Assembly: GCA_029891345.1 (NCBI GenBank)
Contig: CM057002.1
Span: forward strand, 22,368,795-22,432,794
Direction of reading: 5' to 3'
From: Dryococelus australis
Lineage: Eukaryota > Arthropoda > Insecta > Phasmatodea > Phasmatidae
Length of the DNA stretch: 64,000 nucleotides
This document shows, piece by piece, positions 25,512-38,000 of this stretch. The notes under the pieces are model-generated. The model had not been told where the DNA came from and did no database searches. It was given only the letters and a program-made list of their open reading frames with translations. How positions within the stretch are numbered: position 1 is the first letter of the stretch; each line of letters starts with the position of its first letter. A program made the position numbers and the translations under genes.

Positions 25512-26520
25512 AATAAGCACCGATATTCATTCAACATTCCCCTTACTTTCACACAAATACACGGCGAATAATACCTTTCAAAACGCACCGGTTTAATTAA
25601 ACATTCACGTATGCTGCCAGCATCCCATCTGGTTTCCATACGAACTTAACATTTAAGGACGCGTTCCTACCAGTGCAAAAATCAACATGCATTCCAAAAA
25701 ATTGAACAATTCCAACGGTATCTGTTAACGATGGCCCAAAATTCCGTAAACCAATTCTCAATACAAGGAAGGCAACCCCTCCCCCAAATCAACAGCTGAT
25801 ACTTTTCAAAACAACAGAAGTTACTTTTACTTAGGCATAGAGATCAGTTACATAGAGAAGGATGTTTCGATCGCCAGGTTATGAGACTCAAATGGGTGCA
25901 CTGTTTAGAGCGCATCTACACGGCGATAGCAATTCGCAATTGTTCCTATCGCAAAACCTACTGTCATAATACTAAGCTGTATAAATGCACGATAGTAACT
26001 GTAGCACCCTCGCGATATCAGTTCGAGCTAAATTGTTCATATTAACTGACGTGACAGAACATGCAACTATCTTGTAATTATCGTAGTGTAATTCGTATAC
26101 CAACACTGCCTGGTAATTATTCATAATTTTAATTTAGCAACTCCCTCAATTTTATGTAGTGTGTTGGTAAATTTGACAAATCCTATACAATTATATATGG
26201 TATTTTGGAAGAATAAAATTGATTGATTGATTTGTAATGCAGTTCACAAATTTGTACATGTGTTCACTTTGTCAAAACAATTACAGAAATTATTTTGATT
26301 TTGATAATATATGTCGCGGTTCTTACATTATGTGGCGGTATGACACAACAGTATTGACAGCATATTGTTTGTTATATAATAAACCACGGAAACACGATAT
26401 GCGTATATGTCATTAATAACGCTGATGTTTAAAATTATAATGCCGTTCACGTGACTAATTTCATCCCGTGTGCTAATTATACTGTTTGTTTACTGCCACA
26501 GCATTGTTCAGATTTTATAA
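25512..26520. other. Upstream flank of NEURL2; possible LINE tail
   Basis: Putative NEURL2 promoter side; no TATA-type element stands out. At about 26211-26233 AATAAAATTGATTGATTGATTTG resembles the short-repeat tail of a 5'-truncated non-LTR element on the plus strand. Confidence 0.35.
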
Positions 26521-26895
26521 TTAAATTTTTCTAATAAAATTGTGAGATGCCGCCGTTTTTATAAGAGCGACTGTTGGATGGTTGTTGAAACTTATGGGAA
26601 TGTGTAATAAACTGTCATAATGTTGATAGATTTGTCCGAGGTATGATGACATTTCTAGTTTTGTTGTTGTTTTGGTCTTGGGGATAGGGGCGTGGTTCCT
26701 ATTCTTGCTCTCCATTTCCGGATCCTGGTTCAGTTGTTCCCTGTGGTTTGGGCAGTCTCGGTGACAATGCATCTGATCCACTGTACAGTATCTGCATACC
26801 CATGGCAGTGGCCGGTCATATCTGTCACTTCCACGTGGTGTGGGCGGCACTGTGTCTTGATGCAAAGGCTGGCTTGCCCCTGCACTTCCGCTCAC
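26521..26895 (-). pseudogene. Ty3/gypsy-type nucleocapsid-protease fragment
   Basis: A single open fragment with a zinc-knuckle-like CRYC...H...C cluster followed by VALIKTAASHNFI, which aligns to the retropepsin active-site region, with the catalytic aspartate position occupied by K. It is preceded by another element's RT start, so it is a separate, 5'-truncated relic. Confidence 0.6.
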
Positions 26896-27059
26896 ATGAC
26901 TGGCGGGAGGCAGGCCATTAGACGCCCTTGTGTTGTTGTTTTGGTGGCAGCCAGAGGTGAGGCCGTGTTGACATTTTGCGGACCACGTGGGGGCGATCCC
27001 GATTCATGTATCTCCACCATGTCTCATGAAACCCATACTGCTGTCCTCACAAATTTCTT

Positions 27060-28690
27060 GAAGCTGCGATGAATAGCGGGTCATAGTGCTGCTCGGTATT
27101 CTGGCAAGAGAGTTTGTATAACTGCTTCCAATATATCTGCAGTGGCATTGTGAGGGTAAAATCTTGCGACCAGGTTGAATTTGCTACTTTGGGAGACACC
27201 ACTACCAGTGGTGTCTCCCAATCACTTGTTTCTGCTTTGATCAGGACTCCTTCAGCTTCTAAGGTGTCAAGTTCAGCATCTACTTTTTCATGAGTGCATA
27301 TGGGACATAACGTTCACAATGAAATATTTGTGCTCCCTTCCGAAGCTTAAGCAATACCACATCAGGAATTTTTCTTACCTTGCCATTACATACGACTGGA
27401 TACATTTGGGCAACCTGGTCCATGTTTTCGATGGTGTCAATTAATTTTACATTTGATACATTCATAGCATGAGTGTCGAGGTTGCGGATGTCGAGACTAA
27501 ACTTGCGAATCCATACACGTCCTGCTATGGCATCGTATGTTTCTGGTACAATATAGAGGTGATCATCGGTGACTGTACCATTGAACTCAGCTTTGATGTT
27601 GATTTTACTATCTGCTACAAAAACATTATGAGTATACGACCGAAAACTTATATCTGGTTGGTGCATGGTTACACCTAGATTGAGACCTGCATATGCATTA
27701 CGTGGTAGAAACGAATATGCGACACCCGAGACGACTTCGAATTCCACTACTTTTATTCCGATACTAATTTGCGCATAATAATGTTCAGTAAGTCATTAAC
27801 AGCTTCCTGTTGAAAATTTACGATTTGGGACACCATCCCGTATAGTCGACATAGTTTATTAGTGTTCTTCCTTTTATTAGGAATCTGATATGTTGATATC
27901 TACTTGGTTGATGAGTGATTCGATGATTGATTTGATTTTCCTTTCTTCCCCTTGAGAAGTGTTGAAATGCAAACTTTGATTACATGGCCAGTAGCTTGGC
28001 AATCAGAGCAGTGTAAATGTGATTTATTGGTGCAGCAATCTGGTGATAGATTGTTATTTCCTTCACATCTCAAGCATAGATTGTCAATTCCTAGTGCCTT
28101 ATAATTGATCCTGGATTTCGATCTGGAATATCTAGGTTGATGTTGGTTCTGAGACTGCAACTGTTGGTGATCACGTGCGGGACGACAGTTTGTGATCTTC
28201 TTCCTCTGGTAAACTTTATTTGATATCGACGGTTGTTAAAGTACCCTCATTCTGGGATTTCTGCGAAAGTGCTTTTGAATATGTTTTCTATTATTCTAAT
28301 GTGATTGCCTTTAACACAGGCTCATTAAACGCTACTTTTTCAGACTTAAGAAGCTGTTCGTGAAAACCGTTATCATGTAAACCACGAATAAGCTGAGCTC
28401 GCAGAAATGTGTCTGTAATTGGAACTTTACATTCACACGGCAAAATAAAATCACAGTCATTTAGCTCACTATGAAGGGCGGCAATAAAATCTGCAATTTT
28501 CTGTTCACTGGTCTGGTACTTCGATAAGAACTGATGTTGAGCCACAAGAATGTTCCTCTTGGGAGCTAAATGTTTTTCCAACATTTACATAACTCCAGCA
28601 TAGGTAAGTTGGCTCTTTTGGTGCTCCAAGTGCTGATATCATCCAAACTACGCCATTTTCGCTAGACGTGTTGGCAGAAAAGAAGTTCAA
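27060..28690 (-). mobile_element. Degraded Ty3/gypsy retrotransposon (gag to start of RT)
   Basis: Minus-strand order: capsid-like gag (28291-28584, with FLSKYQTSEQKIADFIAAL and AQLIRGLHDNGF), zinc knuckles (27900-28160; second one CSDCQATGHVIKVC is a good CX2CX4HX4C, the first lacks its His), protease region (27280-27747, active-site aspartate replaced: VSG), then the start of reverse transcriptase (about 27060-27290: AELDTLEAEGVL and SDWETPLVVVSPK). Frames are broken at every junction, RT ends before its catalytic YxDD, and no integrase or LTR pair was seen. Dead copy. Confidence 0.8.
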
Positions 28691-29449
28691 TGTTGGGACA
28701 CCGAGATTGGTTGTGCACAGACAGCGAGATCGGTCTACCTAACTTTACGCTGACTTTACAGTATTGTATTGTGCACTAATGGTTTCGTCAGAGTAAAAGG
28801 AAATGTAAAGTAAATTTCTTAAGTTTTCTATTGTGTAAGAAGCTTTAGTCTGTAGATCCACTTAATAAATATTTCTTGAATCTATGAACTGAATGGATGT
28901 TGTTCTGTTTTTACTGACGGATGCACCACTAGTGCGATTGTGATGCCGCTGAACTTGTCTTGGTCATTTACACAATTTTTGTTCTTTAATAATTAATGAG
29001 TCATTAAATATTCAACATCCTATCTATATTTTAACCCCAACACCGCTAACGTATAATTTGTTGAGTGAAAGTGTAATTTTTTTATTGCTTTAGAATTGGA
29101 AGGAGATGGCATCGTTATTCGAATTTCCTAATGAGAACTAGTGGTACTACTGACTGTTATTTGAAATGTTACTGCAGGAGTGATTGCAGTTTAGGTTATA
29201 TCTGCTGGCGTTTAAATCATGTGTTTATTTTCGTAAAAATGGGGATGGATAGCCTTGTGCATACAGTTGTGCAAGAATTGTCTGAAACATAACAGGTATG
29301 TGATTTGAGTTGCATGTGTTAATGAAATAATAATTTTCTTGGGTGCACTTAAATATTTGATTTCTTTATGTATAAATTAATCCTCCTGTTAAGCCTAAGT
29401 TTATTAATTTTATTAAAGGTTTACTTGAGCATATTTTGTAGGCGTTTGG
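28691..29449. other. Intergenic, no gene recognised
   Basis: AT-rich, no homology recognised. May include the undetected 5' LTR of the Ty3/gypsy relic. Confidence 0.35.
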
Positions 29450-29845
29450 AAATAAAGGGAACAATAGGCCATCAGTGATGATGAAAGAAATGGGGTGGAG
29501 CTCATTGAAGGACAGGAGGAAAGTTGAACGGTTAGTCAGGATGTACAGGGTGGTGATTGAAGAGGGAGGATGGGGAGGGCTACACTGCAAGCCAAGTAAG
29601 GGGTTGTTTAGGGGAAGAGGAAACAACAGTGAGAAGCTTCAGAGGGTGTGGAGGAGAATGGAGCAGGGTAGGCAGTCCATGCGTGTGAGGTCTGTGAGGG
29701 CGTGTAATGTGTTGAGGGAAGAATTGGTGTCTGTGAGAGGGGCTGGTAAATTCAGGAAGGGAGTGGAAAAGGAGTTGGTTGGGTGAAGGAGAGCTGAGAG
29801 AGCTCGCCACAGGGCGGTAGCCTAATTGCGAGTGTATGTAAATGT
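29450..29845 (+). mobile_element. 5'-truncated copy of the purine-rich LINE (3' end only)
   Basis: Aligns base by base, with about one mismatch per 10-20 nt, to 33463-33850: CATCAGTGATGATGAAAGAA at the start and GAGCTCGCC, GGCGGTAGCC, AATTGCGAGTG at the end. Same strand as the long copy. A (TATG/TAATG)-like tail follows at about 29833-29850. Confidence 0.9.
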
Positions 29846-30252
29846 AATGTGATAGAAAATTGTATTTTAGAGTGTACAGAAGTTGCTAAATCATTCCTAC
29901 TGAAGACTAATACTGTGGGCTTTCCTGTTAATTTTATTAAATGTGCAAATAATTTTAAAATGTTATATAATTCTACTGTGTTTTGCTGATCACACTTTTA
30001 TTATAGTAATCTTTATCAGGTGGTGATATTCTAGGGTAAGATGATAGCAAGGAATTTTGGGATTATTGTAGAACCAGATACCATGTTGTTTAAATGCATG
30101 CTATGATGTTACCAAGATGTCATTGATGACGTCTTATGTTATTTACTATCGCACCATCCCTTTCCTGTGACAGTTTATCGGGGCATCCATTGGAATGTGG
30201 AGGTTTTTGGAAGGGACACTTTCAGTATTTATAGACGTTGGTATTGTGAAGT
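29846..30252. other. Spacer between the two LINE copies
   Basis: No protein similarity recognised. May contain the 5' UTR of the long LINE copy or unique DNA. Confidence 0.35.
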
Positions 30253-31186
30253 ACACTAGAGGAGCAGGGAGGCAGAGATAGAGGTGGTAAGATTAAGGAG
30301 GAGGATAGAGGAGTTGGAGGCAGTAGGACACATAAGACAGCAAATAAGGTTAGAGGAGCAAGAAATAGTAGCAAAGGATAAGGTGATAGTAGTTGGCAGG
30401 AAGCAATCAGGAATAGAGGAACGGGAAACAGAAAGCAGGTAACAGGCAGTGGTAGAAGGTAGGAAGCAGTATGCTGAGACTTGCAAGTGTGCGATTAGCA
30501 AAGACCAGCAAGCAGGAGAAAGTGGACAGTTTAGGGCCAGAGGGTGGAGAGGAGGGCTGGCCAAAGGGAGGGAAACAAGGGTGCTGCAGGAGGCCGGAGA
30601 CAAGGGTAGGCAGGTGGGTGGAAGAGCCACAAAGCAGGAACAGGTTGTAGGAAGGGAGTCAGCGGTAGTTTTTCTAGGCAGCTCTATTGTAAAGGGGGTG
30701 GAGCTGGGGAATATCAGGAAGGAAATTACATATAAAGCAGAGTTGGGGGGGGGGGGGGCAAATACCAGGGATTTGGAGGAAAGGGTTAGTGGTATGAGAG
30801 GTAGCAGGGTGGCAAAGGTTGTTCTAATTCATGTAGGGGGAAATGACCTGGATCGTAGGGAGGTGAGGCAGGCGATAGAGCGGGACCTTAGGGGATTGCT
30901 GAGGAAAGTGCGGGAGACGTTCCCTGGAGCTAGGGCAGTAGTCAGTGGCGTGCTGGTTGGGAAAGGAGTATCCTATAGGAAGGCAGTGGCTGCGAGTGAG
31001 GTATATGAGAGAATGTGTAGGGATTTGGGGGCTACATTTATAGATAGTAGGAAATGGGTTGGCTGGGAAAGTGTAGGGGAGGTTCACCTGACAGAGCAGG
31101 GAAAGAGGATTCTAGGTGATCTGCTAGGTAGGGAAGTAGCTGGCTGCATGGAGAGGGTCAGGGCAGAGCAACAATTGTTGAAATAG
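30253..31186 (+). pseudogene. LINE ORF1: coiled coil + SGNH-type esterase domain
   Basis: The first segment reads as a charged heptad-like helix (EVVRLRRRIEELEAV) and meets a stop at about 30439. The frame from 30449 continues to 31186. Esterase hallmarks: VVFLGSSIVKGV (block I, where the usual GDS is GSS), HVGGNDL (block III GxND) and EVHLTEQGK (His of block V). Esterase-bearing ORF1 proteins are known from CR1-group LINEs, where they are thought to aid RNP or membrane interaction. Confidence 0.75.
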
Positions 31187-31317
31187 CAGTCAGTTAGAAG
31201 CAAGGAAATGGAAGTGGAGAGAAATGGAGAGAAATGGAGAGGATAGCATTGATGAGACTGCATGGGTGGAGATAGGGGTTAAGCAATGTAGAGTGGGTTA
31301 GTGAGGATGTCGAGGTA

Positions 31318-31836
31318 ATGGAAATTAAATTGAGTGGTAGTAGTAATAGGAGTATTACTTTGCTAGCAGCGTATACACAACCAGGACAGGGATGGCAGGC
31401 AATTGAGATGATCAAGGAGAGGGTCGATAGACTAAAGGACAGGCAGTGGGTTGTTGTAGCAGGGGATTTGAATATGCCAGGGGTGAAATGGGTAGAGGGT
31501 GCAGAAGGAATGGGTAGCATGATGCAGAGAATGGCAGCACAGTTAGTGAACAGAGGATTAGTCCAGGTAGTAGAAACACCTACGAGATGGAATGGGGAGG
31601 GTGTTGGGTCAGTGCTGGATGTAGTGTTGGTCAGACTTGGGAATGCTGCAATTGGTGCAATAGTATTGGATGGTATAAGCAACCATCATATCCCGGTTGT
31701 GGAAATTGGGATTGGTAGGATGAGGGAAGAGCAAACTGCAGAAAGGATTCGGTGGCAGTATGAGAGAGGAGACAAGAAGGGGGCAGAAAACTTCTTGAGA
31801 GACAGGTTTAAAAAATGGTGTATGGAGGTGGTGTAG
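31318..31836 (+). pseudogene. LINE endonuclease, C-terminal part
   Basis: AAYTQPG, VVVAGDLNMPGVKW (the GDxN motif), LDVVLVR and SNHHIPVV (the SDH-like end; D is N here) are APE endonuclease motifs in the right order. The N-terminal half with the catalytic Asn and Glu is missing, apparently by an internal deletion between 31190 and 31310. Confidence 0.75.
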
Positions 31837-32309
31837 AGGGGTTGTGGAGGGAATTTAGAGGATTAATGGAGGTTATGTTGAGAAATTTGTGCCAATGATA
31901 AGGTTACGGACTGAGGGAGATCTGCCATATTATGGACAGGAGATTTTGAAAATGAAGAAGAAGTGCAGAAAATTACATGTCAAGTGGAGAAATGAAGGGA
32001 TGATACGATCTAAAGAAATGATGAAACAAATGGGTAGGGAGCTTGAAAGTAAAATTAATCGTGCAAGGAATGTATTTCTGGGGAACATGGTGGAAGAAGG
32101 AAAGGCAAGGAATGGGGGAAATTGTTTAGGTCTGTTAGAAGGTTAAGTGGAGGAGAGGAAGGGATGGTAGGCATGCGACAAATGACCAAGAAAATCGGAG
32201 ATGCTGCAAGGACAGTACTTGTCAGTGTTTGAGGTAAAGGAGGATTGGAATAGGGAAGCAAATAGGATTCGGGTGGCATTTAGTAAGTTTAAGATGAGGG
32301 AGTAGGGGT

Positions 32310-33449
32310 TTGAAGAGCAATAAGGCAGGGGGTCCAGATGGGATAGGAAACGCAGCACTAAAGTTTGGTGGCAGGGAGTTGGTGAAATATTTAGAGGTGC
32401 TGTTTAAAAAGTCCTTAGGAGAGGGTAAGTTACCACAAGATTGGAAGGATGCAATGGTGGTACCTATATACAAGCAGGGAGAGGATAGGAGGAGGCCTGG
32501 CAGCTACAGACCAGTGAGTCTCACATCAAGTACGGGAAAAGTAATTGAGAGGCTGGCGGTGCAGTTTGTGGTTAGGGTTATGAACAATAGGAATTGGTTG
32601 GCGGAGTCCCAGCATGGTTTCAGAAGGGGATACTCGTGTGAGACTCAGCTGGCTGGGTTATTAGAGGATCTGGTGCATATAGTTGATGAGGGGAATGCCT
32701 GCTTCATAGATTTTGAGAAGGCATTTGATAAGGTGCCCCATGGGACATTGATAAGGAAAGTGGAGGCGCTGATACCGGACAGGAGGGTAGTAGTGGAATG
32801 GATAGGAAACTTCCTCAGGGGGCGAAGGCAGAGGGTGAAAGAGGGGGATGCAATATTGGAGGAAAAGGAGGTTACGTCAGGGGTGCCACAGGGAAGCGTG
32901 CTGGGTCCTTTGTTATTTACCATAATGGCAAATTACATGGGTTTGGGGATTAAGGGAAAAATAAGATTGTTTGCAAACAATTGTGTTGTGTATACTACAG
33001 TGTGAAGGGGGGAGGAATTTGCAGGCGGACATTGACAAGATATGGTTGTGGACCAGGAAAAATAAAATGAAGGTAAATGTAAGAAAAACTAAGGTAGTGA
33101 GGTTTACAAGGAAGAAGGTGATAAGCAGGGACTTGTACAGATGGGAGGGACAAGAGATAGAAGAAGCAGCAGAATATAAGTATCTAGGGATTGTACTGCA
33201 GGGAGATCTCAGATGGAAAAAAGAGGTACAGAGGGTGGTTCAAAGGGAAGAAGGGCTCTGGATATGCTGGGAAGGTTGCTGAAGGGAGTCAGCTGTGAGG
33301 TGAAGGATAAGGCTCATGGCACAATGGTACGGCCAATGTTAGAGTATGCTGCAGCAGTATGGGACCCATATGTGAAGGTGGAGGTGCGAGAACTTGAAAA
33401 GGTGCAGAGAAAGGCAGCAAAATGGGTGAAGGGTAGGTGGAGAATATAG
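32310..33449 (+). pseudogene. LINE reverse transcriptase
   Basis: AGGPDGIGN, LPQDWKDAMVVPIYK, YRPVSLTS, SQHGFRRG, CFIDFEKAFDKVPH and SGVPQGSVLGPLLF are RT blocks 0-5. The catalytic F/YxDD box reads FANN, so both metal-binding aspartates are asparagine. A stop at 33003-33005 and a shift follow; the connection and thumb (32971-33449, with KTKVVRF and YKYLGIVLQGDLRW) continue in another frame. Inactive. Confidence 0.85.
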
Positions 33450-33855
33450 GGGCAAGATTATGAAGAAGACGGGAACTATAGGACATCAGTGATGATGAAA
33501 GAAATGGGGTGGAGCTCATTGAAGGACAGGAGGAAAGTTGAACGGCTAGTCAGGATGTACAGGGTAGTAAATGAAGATTGAGGATGGGGAGGGCTACACT
33601 GCAAGCTCAGTAAGGGGGTATTTAGAGGGAGAGGAAACAACAGTGAGAAGTTTTAGAGGAGAACGGAGCGGGGTAGGCAGTCCATGCTTGTGAGGTCTGT
33701 GAGGGAGTGGAATGTGTTGAGAGAGGAATTGGTATCTGTGAGAGGGATTGGTAAGTTCAGGACGGGAGTGGAAAAGAAGTTGGTTGGGTGAAGAAGAGGT
33801 GAGAGAGCTTGAGAGCTCGCCATCGGGCGGTAGCCCAATTGCGAGTGAATGTGTG

Positions 33856-34860
33856 TGTGTGTGTGTGTATTTGTCTATTATTTTACTAGTTTTTTCTGTA
33901 TTAATGGTTTAATATTGGTGTTTTATATGTTGTCATTAATTAATTTATAAACTCTCCAGTATTAAAAGTTAAAACCCATTCTATCACTCAGTGTGGCTCA
34001 TAATTGTTTGTTTTATGAAAACTTATTTAAATGTTTGTAAGGTGTTATATCTGTGTTGTGGTTGTGTCATTTGTGTCTGTTTTTGTCTCATGTCTTATAG
34101 TTTAGTTTCTTTATATTATATGTATTTGTGCTATCCTTTTAAGGGTACACACTGGTGGGTAGCACAATAAGCATTAAATAAATAATTATTATTATCACTA
34201 TATATGTGTTAATAAATTAAATTAATTACTAATAATTATGATAATGATGATGATAAGTATGACATTGTTTGGCTTGTACTGTTTTAAAACCATGTGAAAA
34301 AATTAAAAACACGGTGTTAATTGTAGTACCATATAAGCTGTTATTATTGTTTCACTTTCTATGTATCAAGTAGGTATACTTTCTTTTTAATTGTACTATT
34401 TATGTACCAAATACTTTTTTTAATTGTATAAGTTTGTGTATTGTAAATTAATAATTTAAAGTTATGAGTTTTGCAAATTGTTTATGTAACAGTTGTTATA
34501 AACAAAACTGTCAATGTATTTCTTCTACGAAAATGTTAATTTTCTTAAATAGGGCCTCAGAGGTTTACAGTAACTGTCATCAAAAGAAAATTGTTTTTAA
34601 AAATACCTTTCTCACGGAAATCTTATACAAAAGAACAAACTCAATTCAGTTTTGGAAGCAGCTAGATCCAAAATTCTCTGCATGATAGAAAATAAACACA
34701 TTTTGATCACCTCTCTGGTAAAGAACCCCTTTATAACACACACAAGGAAATCCAGTCCCTGCAGTTTTGTAATACAGGTGTGTTACTGGTAAACCGCCCC
34801 AACCCCCACATTTAATCCTTGATTCTGTATCCTCTGTAATGTTTCTGTGATATTGTTCAG
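33856..34860. other. AT-rich flank upstream of tamo
   Basis: About 33960-34250 ends with AATAAATAATTATTATTAT-like text of LINE-tail style. No coding homology was seen. Putative promoter and 5' UTR of tamo must lie here or in an unseen upstream exon. Confidence 0.35.
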
Positions 34861-35013
34861 GTGTGGGGTCCTTAATGCTGAACTACGAAATGGCGGACCT
34901 TCTGATGTGTAACCGCTTGGAAGAGCTGTCAAAACAGATTGACAGTCTACATCTCAACTACTTGCACATGGGTGAAAACTTGGACAAGAGGGAGCATAGA
35001 AAGAAGCTAGAAG
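34861..35013 (+). CDS. tamo: tamo exon 1 (first coding exon)
   Basis: An acceptor TTGTTCAG|GTGTGG at 34860 suggests an upstream non-coding exon. Coding from ATG 34875 (MLNYEMADLL) or 34890. The donor is GAAG|GTGTGTGG, phase 1. Confidence 0.75.
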
Positions 35014-38000
35014 GTGTGTGGTTTTTGTTATGTGCACACATGGGGATTCTTGTTTGGATATTGTTTGTGAAGTTTAGTGACCGTCGAAACAACTTGACTA
35101 CATAATTTTAAATGTATGGCTTTGTCCATTACATGTTAACTTAAAAATAAAGTAAAGGATGAAAATAATAAAGTCAATGTAGATAATATTTTGTATGCTG
35201 TATCAACCTCCAAAACAGATGCCAAAATTATTAAACAAACAAATATCAAAGATATAGATCAGGGTAACCCACTCCACTAAACTCTTTATTCAAGAGGATA
35301 AGGATTCATTTCCGAGTCTGGCTCATAACAATTTGGTTTTTCTATGGCTTTTCAAAATCACTACATGCAAATGCAGGCTGTGGCCAAGTACTTCCACGTC
35401 TTAATTTTGTTGAGTTTATTGGTTCTATTATTTCCCTGCTGTCAACAAGACATTAAGTCAGGAATACTTAAATAAAACAAATAACCCTGTCATCAAAAGA
35501 TCATCCAAGATTATAAAAAATGTTTATTTTAAAATATAAAAAAAGAGAAATGTGAAACCGTTATAAATAGTCACATGGTCAAGGTCTCCAACTAAGGTTA
35601 CCGTGGTTCCATTCCTGAGGGGATCACGCTTGATTTTAACATGTGGTATATGCTACTGTTAGCTGCCAGTTTTTTATCGTTTCCAGGGTATTCCAGTTTT
35701 CCCTGCCCTTGTAGTGAGTTGTTGCTTTATCTCCCGATCACTTCACTCCCCCTTCATTCCAGCTTCACTCCCTCCCTTCATGGGTACTAAAGAAATCATT
35801 TAACATATACTAAATCTCTCAGTTGTAAAGTAAACATGGGACTGTTGAAGTGTGACACATGACACGTTTCTGCGCATTGTGCATGCATACTCTCCTTTAC
35901 AACATTGCCTCATCTCAAAGCAGTAGCTCTTATTTGGGCAAGTCATTATTAAATTATACAATAATCACGCGCCTACAGGGTCCTGCAACCCTGTAGGCGT
36001 GTTAAGGTAACCCTTAACCCCAAAACTAAAATTATACTGTTTGACGATCCATTGACAGGTTACTCAAAAATCAACCAGTTCGATGAGTTGCTACAAGGGA
36101 GCATCACCCCTACCGGTGGAAAGTCACAGCTTCATGCAGAGGCGATAAAACTGCCAACACCTGCACTGCAGGCAATAAGAAAAGGACCGTGCCGGTCTAG
36201 CACTCAAAATTTCATCATGCTCAGGGAGAAGCTAGCCAACCCCGCACACCTCTGAAAGCCACCAAGCTGAGATTTTCAGTGTATAAGGAAGTGCCCTTTC
36301 ATGGCTCAGGACAGTTCATCGGCTCTCCAGCTTGCATAAGGCTGAGGGCAAAAGAAGGGGTAAGTGGCAGCCACCCTGACTCCCAGTCTGTGAAGACCGA
36401 AGCTCTACTCTGCAAGAGTTCTGATCGCTAGGCTGATCGCTAGGCTATCACCACACACAACCATGGTCTGTTGGAAAGTCTCCCAGGTAATTGGTAAAAC
36501 CTCTCTTCCTCTCAGTCTGCAAAGACCAGAGGTCATGTCAACATAGAGAAACCAATAGGCTACTGCTGGTGAGCCACGACGACTGTCAACCACCTCCAGA
36601 GAGGTATCAAAGAATGTCCACCTGTCTCCCATACCTTCCGTGGTAGCAGGTCACGTAGACGTCCCTTCTGGACCCCCCATAATTATATAATTACCTATTG
36701 GTAATTGTGGTTCTTTCGGAACACACCTCCTGCTAGCGACATTTTGCTGAGTAATATTTACGTATTTTAAACTCTCTCATTTTTGTATGTCGCATTTCGC
36801 CTAGTGTAATTTCAGAACGTTTACTTTAGTTATAATCTTATCAGGAGAGCTACACATCATTTTGTTTTCCCATTAAGTCATATTAAAATATGTATTATAT
36901 TCTGAAGTTGCGTGTTCTATTTATTTTGAGTGTAACCCATTTGTTTCTTCTTTTTTCCCTATATTAAAGTATTTTGAATTAACTCTAGTGGCATTAATAT
37001 CTCACTTTTCAATCCTAGCCACAAAAGCTAAACTGGTATCCGCGTGAACCCCCTTAACAGCAGACACACAAATTTTAAGAGGCTAAATTGTGTTCTACCC
37101 CTGGGTAGATTGTCTGTAGACCCCGAAAACACCCTTAGGAACTCTGCACCCCCTAAGAGTTGCTAATAGCCTGGGTACTTGGTTTGACTCCCAGCTTGAA
37201 TAAGGCCGGACGAGAATCTTAAGTACTGCAGCCTGATCCAACTCTTGAGGGTCACTCACCCAGGGATTCGGACATCTAGTGCACTCCTAGTCTGTCCCAC
37301 CTTGCAAAGGCCGGACTAGGGGACACAGGTATCGCCCTGAGTTCTGAGGTGCTTTACGGCAATTTTATTTTTGTTTATTGTCAGCTAAATGCCTTACGCC
37401 ACTAAAGGCAGTTTGACTAAACTAAGGAGGAAGGTATTAAGAGCCTCAGTCAGATAATTATTGTTACTAGTATCAACAGAGAGTACTCATACCAATTGTG
37501 AACCCCCCTTAACTAGGAAGATACCTGTTTCATTATTTGGACCCCGTTCCAGGCCCTCACTTAAAGAAGATTAGGGAGATAGTTTGGCATAATATGGAGG
37601 TTTCAGATATGCCCCCGGTTGAGGTAGTCGCGGAAGTCCCACCTGCCACCTCTCGAACTCAGTCTTCGGCGAGTACTTCACAGTCGACTTGCATGGTACA
37701 AACACCCTCAGGTAAGATAATTCACCTGCGCTTACCACCACAAGGACATATGCATCCAAAGTCAGCTCTGAATAGACCAGACTTCATACCCCCACGTATT
37801 CCGACTTGTCCTACCCTCTACCAAGGCCGGGAGCCGGGTAGATAGCAAACCAGACAGTCTTTTCTAGGCTCCTAACTTAGATGTTACTTGTGAAGCTGGT
37901 AACACGTGCTTTGACGGCCCTTTCTGTAAGGAAAACCAAAGTCACGTATCGAGAGTCATACCAAATTAAATTTACATTAGGGATTTTCTCCCATTCTCCT

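Larger units (their letters stand above)
30253..33855 (+). mobile_element. CR1/L2-like LINE (Jockey superfamily), defective
   Basis: In order: coiled-coil plus esterase ORF1 (30253-31186), C-terminal part of an APE-type endonuclease (31318-31836), reverse transcriptase (32310-33449) and a 3' region ending with AATTGCGAGTGAATG plus a (GT)n tail at 33850. Frames are interrupted by stops and shifts. The 5' boundary is not resolved. The coding strand is strikingly purine-rich. Confidence 0.85.

Noticed and set aside
30256..32473. Many minus-strand frames rich in Pro, Leu and Ser
   Set aside because: Shadows caused by the purine skew of the LINE.
37537..37845. A possible gag-like protein of 102 residues
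   Set aside because: Pro/Ser-rich frame without a zinc knuckle or capsid motif; not enough to name.
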